DNA from: Fibrobacter sp.
GTDB lineage: Bacteria > Fibrobacterota > Chitinivibrionia > Chitinivibrionales > Chitinispirillaceae
Direction of reading: 5' to 3'
Assembly (NCBI GenBank): GCA_012519985.1
Contig: JAAYPC010000046.1
Location: forward strand, 17,967 to 81,966
DNA: 64,000 nucleotides
Both the position numbers and the translations under genes were made by a program. Under the pieces are notes generated by a model, which was not told the DNA's origin, searched no databases, and saw only the letters and a program-made list of their open reading frames with translations. How positions within the stretch are numbered: position 1 is the stretch's first letter; every line of letters starts with the position of its first letter. Of this stretch, positions 57,992-64,000 are shown in pieces.

Positions 57992-59058
57992 GCGGCATTC
58001 CTGTTTTTAAGACGATAGACATAAGCCATTACTTCTGCTACGGCTGTGAAAAATTCCACAGGTATCGGAAATCCCACTTCAACCTTATTATACATCGAAC
58101 GGGCCAGAGGTTTATCTTCTACAACAGGGATATTGTTTTCCTTGGCCAGTTTTTTTATCCTCTGGGCAATCAGATCCTTTCCTTTTGCTACAACCACCGG
58201 TGCATCATTTTCTTTTGGTTCGTACCGCAATGCAATGGCTAAGTGAGTGGGGTTTGTAACCACAACGGTAGCTTTTGGTACCTGCTCCATCATGCGACGC
58301 CTTGCCATCTCTCTTTGAAGGGATCTGATCCTGGATTTCACCTGCGGATCTCCTTCAAGCTGTTTTCTCTCCTCCTTTACCTCCTGGTGAGTCATTTTTA
58401 ATTGCTTTTCATGTTCAAAGCGCTGATAGGCATAATCAAGCACTGCGATTATTATCATTGCCAGGGCGATTCTTAAAATAACCTTATAAGAAGCTGCCAA
58501 TGCGTAGGTCCATATTGACAGAACTGATGCATCGGAGAGGGTTAGCATAGTCCCGAACTCTTTTTTCAGAGTAATATAAGCGACAGTGATGATAATGCTC
58601 AGCTTTATAATATTTTTTATGGTCTCAACAATAGAACGCATTGAGAAGAGTCTGGTGAAACCGGAAACCGGATTGATTTTCTCCAGCTTGGGCATCAGTG
58701 GTTTTAGAGTAAACAGGAATCCAACCTGAACCACATTGGCCACGATACCCATTATCAATATACCACCAGTAATTGGAGCAGCGACTTTTGCCATCAGCAC
58801 TAATGCTTTCCGTAAAAGAACCATTAATCTGGAATAATCCATTCCTGTATCCGAGATGGTTCTCATGAATTCTATCATGCTGCTGCTTAGTTCTTTTATA
58901 ATCCATGGTCCAAGAATCTTCATCAGGAAAAGAGCGGTCAGAAGTACTATCACCGAGTTTATCTCTGTACTTTTAGCAACCGTACCCCTTTCTCTTGCAT
59001 CCTGCCTTTTTTTTTCTGACGGGGCCTCAGTCTTCTCATCATTGGATTCTTCAGCCAT
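57988..59058 (-). CDS. flhB: Flagellar export protein FlhB
   Basis: 'EKTEAPSEKKRQDARERGTVAKSTEI', 'VVVTNPTHLAIALRY' NPTH cleavage site. Confidence 0.97.
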   Translation of the reverse strand: MAEESNDEKTEAPSEKKRQDARERGTVAKSTEINSVIVLLTALFLMKILGPWIIKELSSSMIEFMRTISDTGMDYSRLMVLLRKALVLMAKVAAPITGGILIMGIVANVVQVGFLFTLKPLMPKLEKINPVSGFTRLFSMRSIVETIKNIIKLSIIITVAYITLKKEFGTMLTLSDASVLSIWTYALAASYKVILRIALAMIIIAVLDYAYQRFEHEKQLKMTHQEVKEERKQLEGDPQVKSRIRSLQREMARRRMMEQVPKATVVVTNPTHLAIALRYEPKENDAPVVVAKGKDLIAQRIKKLAKENNIPVVEDKPLARSMYNKVEVGFPIPVEFFTAVAEVMAYVYRLKNRNAA

Positions 59059-59075
59059 TTTTTACCTCATTATTA

Positions 59076-59864
59076 TCAGGCCATCAGATACAAAAGACGC
59101 CAAATATCCTGAATCAGCAATTCCACAGTTTTTCGAAACAAGACCGACAACATCGGAAGAGCCAGAATTGTAGCACCGAGTCCTACAATTATTTTCAGGG
59201 GCATTCCGACAAAAAAGATGTTTATCTGTGGTACAGTACGGGCAACTACTCCAAGTGCGAGCTCGGTAAGAAAGAGAGTAACATAGACTGGTGCAGAAAA
59301 CTTCAAAGCCAGAATGAAAATGTTGCTTATCATGGTGATGATATGCATCGTCATTTTATCTCCTGAAAAATTTACCCCCATCAGGGGCACCAGTTCAAAA
59401 CTTTTCTGAATCGCCAGGACAAGAAAATAATGACCATTGAAAAGCAGGAAAAGGATAGTAAATATAATGACCTGAAACTGACCCAGCACGGTTACCGGCT
59501 CATCAGTAAAAGGATTTGCCATCTCTACAAAACCAAATCCCATCTCGGTATCTATCAGTAAACCTGCAAACTGGACTGCTGTAAAAAGCATCGATGAAAC
59601 AAAGCCTATAGCCAGGCCTACCATGACTTCCTTAATGATCAGCATAATAAACAGACCCGGTGAAAATGGAATCGTTGTATCTATCCCCGTACTCATAACC
59701 GATCCAAACAGAATGACAGCAAGCAGAAGCGATAAACCGATTTTTAACTGAAAAGGAATGGACCAGGAACCAAACACCGGAAGTAGCGCAATAATTGTAC
59801 TGATCCTTACGAAAATGAGAAGAAAAAATATCACCTGGTCAACGTTGAAAGGTATCAACTCCAT
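59076..59864 (-). CDS. fliR: Flagellar export protein FliR
   Basis: Position after fliQ and FliR-like multi-TM 'VQFAGLLIDTEMGFGFVEMANP'. Confidence 0.94.
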   Translation of the reverse strand: MELIPFNVDQVIFFLLIFVRISTIIALLPVFGSWSIPFQLKIGLSLLLAVILFGSVMSTGIDTTIPFSPGLFIMLIIKEVMVGLAIGFVSSMLFTAVQFAGLLIDTEMGFGFVEMANPFTDEPVTVLGQFQVIIFTILFLLFNGHYFLVLAIQKSFELVPLMGVNFSGDKMTMHIITMISNIFILALKFSAPVYVTLFLTELALGVVARTVPQINIFFVGMPLKIIVGLGATILALPMLSVLFRKTVELLIQDIWRLLYLMA

Positions 59865-60133
59865 TACCTGGTCACCTTTCCTATAAGATCAAAGAGCCCA
59901 TAGGTGTATTCCACCAGCTTAAGAAGCATCCAGGGGAAAAGAAGAAGGAAGACCAGAAGCATGGCCAGAATTTTCGGAATGAAAGTAAGAGTCATCTCAT
60001 GAATCTGGGTAACCGCCTGGAAAATTCCTATTATCAGACCGATAAGAAGTCCCACAATTAGAAGCGGCCCTGATACCAGAAGCGTAATTAACAGCGCATT
60101 TCGTCCTATTTCCACTACCATTGCGGCATCCAC
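59864..60133 (-). CDS. fliQ: Flagellar export protein FliQ
   Basis: 89 aa, two TM, 'GLIIGIFQAVTQIHEMTLTFIPKI'. Confidence 0.95.
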   Translation of the reverse strand: MDAAMVVEIGRNALLITLLVSGPLLIVGLLIGLIIGIFQAVTQIHEMTLTFIPKILAMLLVFLLLFPWMLLKLVEYTYGLFDLIGKVTR

Positions 60134-60143
60134 AATACAACTC

Positions 60144-60995
60144 CTACCTGAAAGAAGTTACCATTTGCCGTATTATCAGATGCCAACCATCCACCAGGAC
60201 AAACAGCACAATTTTAAAAGGCATCGAAATCATTACAGGCGGTAACATCATCATACCCATAGAAAGAAGTACGCTGGCTACTATCATATCTATCACCAGA
60301 AAAGGAATGAAGAGTATGAATCCGATGATAAATCCGGTTTTCAATTCACTTGTGATGAATGCCGGTATTATTACCTCGTAGGGAAGATCATCGATGTTTC
60401 TAGGAGGCTGCATTTTTGATATTCTGACAAATAAAGCCACATCCTTTTCGCTTACCTGCCGCAGCATGAAATTTCGGACCGGTTTTCCGGCTCTTCCCAG
60501 TGCTTCGTTAAACTGTATCTCCTGTGAAAGATATGGCTGAATTGCCCTGTCATTTATCTCTGTAAACACCGGCATCATTATGAAAAAAGTAAGAAACAGT
60601 GACAACCCAACCATTATCTGATCCGGTGGCATGGTCTGGGTACCTAAAGCCCGACGCAGAAATGACAATACGATCACTATTCTTACAAATGAAGTAACCA
60701 TTATCAGAATAGAAGGAGCAAGGGCAAGTATGGTGATCAGAAACAACACCTGAAGCGCAACAGCTACATCACCTGGTTTGCTGGTATCAGCAACTGACAA
60801 GGTAAGTTTGGGCAAGGTCTGCGCGCTTACAGTTACAAGCGCTGGACCGAAAAGAACCATTACTGCTGCAAGAATTCCCTTACAGACCAGCAGTACATTG
60901 TACGCTCTCAGAATCGCATTCCTTACACTTCTTATAATTAATCGAACGTTTGGCATTGCTTTTTTATTATAAAGAAATTCCATGACAGAACTCAT
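60144..60995 (-). CDS. fliP: Flagellar export protein FliP
   Basis: '[38 protein letters not shown]', '[43 protein letters not shown]'. Confidence 0.96.
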   Translation of the reverse strand: MSSVMEFLYNKKAMPNVRLIIRSVRNAILRAYNVLLVCKGILAAVMVLFGPALVTVSAQTLPKLTLSVADTSKPGDVAVALQVLFLITILALAPSILIMVTSFVRIVIVLSFLRRALGTQTMPPDQIMVGLSLFLTFFIMMPVFTEINDRAIQPYLSQEIQFNEALGRAGKPVRNFMLRQVSEKDVALFVRISKMQPPRNIDDLPYEVIIPAFITSELKTGFIIGFILFIPFLVIDMIVASVLLSMGMMMLPPVMISMPFKIVLFVLVDGWHLIIRQMVTSFR

Positions 60996-61636
60996 CCCTG
61001 CTTTTTCATTTTACTGAGAAAACTATTGAAAGCATCCTTGAATTGAACAATCGAGCTTCCCCCCTTTGATGAAGCTATCAGATCGATTGCCTTCTGTCCT
61101 TCTATTTTCTCCAATAAAACAATTGACTGTGGTGTCTGCCCCAGAAGATAAACTGCATCCATCACCCTTACCATGGTGATCGTACGATTCTGCCCGAATG
61201 GCAAAATCTCAAGAACATCCATTGCCCCACCACCGCCAATTCTTGATGAACCGGTGAGACCACTTTTCTTTACAATCCAGGCAACCGCAAAAATCACGGC
61301 TATCACCACTGCCAGATAAAAAATGACTCTGAATATAACAAACGAATAGTTTTCAGCATCCTTTCTCAATTGAACATTTTCGTTTAAGGTAGTATCTCCT
61401 GTTGTAAAAACAGCCTCTCTCACTTTTTTTATGTCAAAATCTCCAGTTTCTCCTGAAGCGGGATTCTGGGCATGAACAACAGAAACAAAGAACAAAACAA
61501 TAAAAAAGAGGATATTGACTTTATTTTTCTGTGTTCCAGAAAAGTCTTGCTCTCTTGAACTCAATCGATTTCTCCTTTGAAGGCAGTAAGTACCAGATTT
61601 TAAACAGATTATCTCATTATTGTGAGGATAATGCAA
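60992..61636 (-). CDS. fliO: Flagellar biosynthetic protein FliO
   Basis: Single TM followed by '[40 protein letters not shown]'; overlaps fliP. Confidence 0.85.
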   Translation of the reverse strand: MHYPHNNEIICLKSGTYCLQRRNRLSSREQDFSGTQKNKVNILFFIVLFFVSVVHAQNPASGETGDFDIKKVREAVFTTGDTTLNENVQLRKDAENYSFVIFRVIFYLAVVIAVIFAVAWIVKKSGLTGSSRIGGGGAMDVLEILPFGQNRTITMVRVMDAVYLLGQTPQSIVLLEKIEGQKAIDLIASSKGGSSIVQFKDAFNSFLSKMKKQG

Positions 61637-61913
61637 ATACCAATTACAAGTCGCAAATCACAAATCTTAAATTCTAAACAGATTCCAAATTACAATACAA
61701 AAATTTTAAACAGGAGCAGGAGTAAGGAGTGGAAAAGGCGAAATTCGAAATTCGAAATCCGAAACAGGAATTGGAATTTGATTGATTGGCTATTGGGATT
61801 TGTTTAGTATTTAATGCTTGAAATTCCCTCTACCCCCTAAAATTCCAGGCCCCCTAAATCCCTCAAAGGGGGACTTAAGAACGTCCAAAGCAACATTTAA
61901 TAAAACCCTATGG

Positions 61914-61977
61914 TCAAGTTCACAGTTACATTATGCGATCTTAAATCTCCCGATGTGCATCGGGAGATTTAGGGGGT
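61914..61977 (+). repeat. Dispersed repeat copy B (tcaagttcacagttacattatgcgatcttaaatctcccgatgtgcatcgggaga)
   Basis: Near-identical to 33868-33931. Confidence 0.8.
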
Positions 61978-62051
61978 GGAGATTTAAGTGGCAGTTAGGA
62001 GAATAGAAAGCCCCAAATCACAAATCATAAATTCCAAACAAATTCCAATTT

Positions 62052-63083
62052 TTATCTGAGGCTTCTTATTCTCTCTTCCGCGGATACTAAGGAAACAATC
62101 CTTATTCCAAAACTCTCATCAATAACTACGACTTCACCTTTAGCGACTACTTTGTTATTTACCAGCAGATCAACCGGCTCACCAGCCATACGGTCTAACT
62201 CCACAATGGAACCCGGAGCCAACTCCAGCACCCTTTTTATCGACAGCAGAGTTTTTCCCAGCTCTATACTTACATCCAGCTCGACATCCAGCAACATGTC
62301 AATGTTGGCATTTGAGTCTTTTATTGACTGAGCTGTTATGGAGGTCTCCATGAAATCACTGTCAGAGGGGCTGAAAGAGGTCACCTTTGAGAGGTCATCA
62401 AGCTCCTCCATATTCAACCCTACCTGATCAGAAACCGACTCAAGGTTTTCCTCTCTTTTACTGTATTTACCAATCTGTTCGCTAATTGCTTCAGGAAGAA
62501 GGAAAAAGGCTGAAGAGTCGGCGAATCCATCCAGTGTCAACTTGGTCTCAATCATGTCAAAAGAATCAATGGTAAATGGAGGGTTATCCAGATCGAATTC
62601 ATTGACCATTACATTTTCTGCAGAGATTGACAATCCCATCTCTTTCCCGAAAGCCACACAGAAAGCACCTAAAACCTGGTTGAACATCTCTCCTATGGCA
62701 TCTTTATGGTCCTCGCTGTACTCGGCTGATCCGTCACCCATAGTCATCAGATCCGAGAGTATAGCTACCTCTTTTTTAGCCATGATAAGGTAAAATTCAC
62801 CTTCCAGACCAGATTTAAAGCCCAAAGAAAGTGACAATACCACGGCATTCATTTTTTCATTGATTTCTGCCAAATCCGCTTTCTTTGGATTCTGAGGTGT
62901 AAATGTCGTCTGCTTATTGACAACGGTAGTGATGACATTTTCTGCTTGTGTACAGAAAATCTCAAAAAAGCCGTTCAAGGCAGAGTATTTATCAACGGGT
63001 GATTTTTCATGAGCCCCGTTTTCGCCAAATCCGTCCGATGCAAGCAAAGCATCAATCTGTTCCTGGGATAGAATGTCACTCAT
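62052..63083 (-). CDS. fliY: Flagellar motor switch protein FliY/FliN (CheC-like + SpoA)
   Basis: 'MSDILSQEQIDALLAS' motif, CheC-like middle, C-terminal 'VELDVSIELGKTLLSIKRVLELAPGSIVELDRMAGEPVDLLVNNKVVAKGEVVVIDESFGIRI'. Confidence 0.93.
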   Translation of the reverse strand: MSDILSQEQIDALLASDGFGENGAHEKSPVDKYSALNGFFEIFCTQAENVITTVVNKQTTFTPQNPKKADLAEINEKMNAVVLSLSLGFKSGLEGEFYLIMAKKEVAILSDLMTMGDGSAEYSEDHKDAIGEMFNQVLGAFCVAFGKEMGLSISAENVMVNEFDLDNPPFTIDSFDMIETKLTLDGFADSSAFFLLPEAISEQIGKYSKREENLESVSDQVGLNMEELDDLSKVTSFSPSDSDFMETSITAQSIKDSNANIDMLLDVELDVSIELGKTLLSIKRVLELAPGSIVELDRMAGEPVDLLVNNKVVAKGEVVVIDESFGIRIVSLVSAEERIRSLR

Positions 63084-64000
63084 TGCAGCCTGGAACCTCC
63101 TTCTCGAGAATTCTGGTGATTTTCACTGCCTTTTTTCTTCCGATAAGTCCAGAACGCCCGGCCATTTTGTTTTTGCCCTCTATTTGCACAATCAGATCAC
63201 TGTCGAATGCCTTTTCAAGGCATAATACATCACCGCGCTGCAGTTGAAGCAGATCACGAATGGTGAGAGTAGTCTTACCGATAAGGGTTGATAATGTTAT
63301 TTCCACATCATTAATTTCTGCCTCCATAACAGCTCTGGTCTCGGTAGTTGCAGTGCTCTGAGAAGACATCCAGGATTCCCCGGAAAGGTTGTTTATGATT
63401 CCTTCAAGTAGCATATATGGAAAGCAGATACTCATCAGTCCTGAAGCATTTTGCATTCGCACTTCCAGAGAGATGAGAATAACCGTTTCTCCCGGAGGTG
63501 CTATCTGTACAAACTGAGGATTAGTCTCATAAGCTTCGATCTTTGGACTGAACACACCAACATGCTCCCATACATCCTTAAGGTCACTCAGGCTGCGCTC
63601 GACAATGCGATGAATCACATTCTGCTCAATAAGAGTCAATTCTCTGTTCTGTTCCGAAGGCCTTCCCTGCCCCCCAAATAGCCGGTCAATTATAAAAAAC
63701 ACCAGAGATGGATTTATTTCTATTATCGCATTTCCATCAAGTGGCTCCATTTTAAAAACATAAATGCAACTGGGATTGGAAATGGACATGACAAATTCTG
63801 AATATGTCAACTGATCCACACTCACCAGTTCTATCTCTACAAATGTTCTTAGAAAATTGGTAAGTGTAGTCGAAAACTGTCTTGCATAACTTTCATGGAG
63901 GTTCTGCAGTGTCCGCATCTGGTCTTTTGATACACGGTCAGGACGCCTGAAATCATACAGCGAAAGCGTCCTTTCACTATCAAACTGCTGATCATCATCA
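63076..64000 (-). CDS. fliM: Flagellar motor switch protein FliM (N-terminus beyond window end)
   Basis: Frame open to window edge (DDDQQFDSERTLSLYDFRRPDRVSKDQMRTLQNLHESYARQFSTTL...). Confidence 0.95.
   Translation of the reverse strand, partial: DDDQQFDSERTLSLYDFRRPDRVSKDQMRTLQNLHESYARQFSTTLTNFLRTFVEIELVSVDQLTYSEFVMSISNPSCIYVFKMEPLDGNAIIEINPSLVFFIIDRLFGGQGRPSEQNRELTLIEQNVIHRIVERSLSDLKDVWEHVGVFSPKIEAYETNPQFVQIAPPGETVILISLEVRMQNASGLMSICFPYMLLEGIINNLSGESWMSSQSTATTETRAVMEAEINDVEITLSTLIGKTTLTIRDLLQLQRGDVLCLEKAFDSDLIVQIEGKNKMAGRSGLIGRKKAVKITRILEKEVPGCNE

Overview
The window looks like a chromosomal segment from a Fibrobacterota-like bacterium. The clues are a fibro-slime-domain protein and several secreted enzymes with Por/T9SS-like C-terminal tails; the taxonomic call is inference. 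Left part (1-33.5 kb): housekeeping genes (ddl, tsaB, nth, argA-type, rsmB, fmt, mntP, RNase P RNA), envelope proteins and half of a flagellar export/regulation operon (flhA-flhF-flhG-...-fliA-...-HDOD, minus strand). Right part (58-64 kb): the other half of that operon (fliM-fliY-fliO-fliP-fliQ-fliR-flhB, minus strand). Between flhB and flhA sits about 24.5 kb of non-flagellar DNA. It is dominated by a probable xylan/arabinoxylan-degradation island (GH5-like, GH30, several GH43-like proteins, a beta-helix protein, and a secreted di-CxxCH beta-propeller protein). The main unexplained signals are: (i) three near-identical TGTTCC-N7-GGAACA palindromes, one in front of each of the three inferred minus-strand CAZyme transcription units; (ii) a degenerate tandem array at 35.8-36.1 kb with a strict 21-bp period; (iii) a second degenerate array at 56.0-56.8 kb with a 42-bp period, 13 units in one orientation then about 5 inverted; (iv) a decayed tRNA-like sequence, MITE-like elements and a duplicated dispersed palindromic repeat near the edges of the insertion. 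All calls are from reading the sequence; no database search was run.
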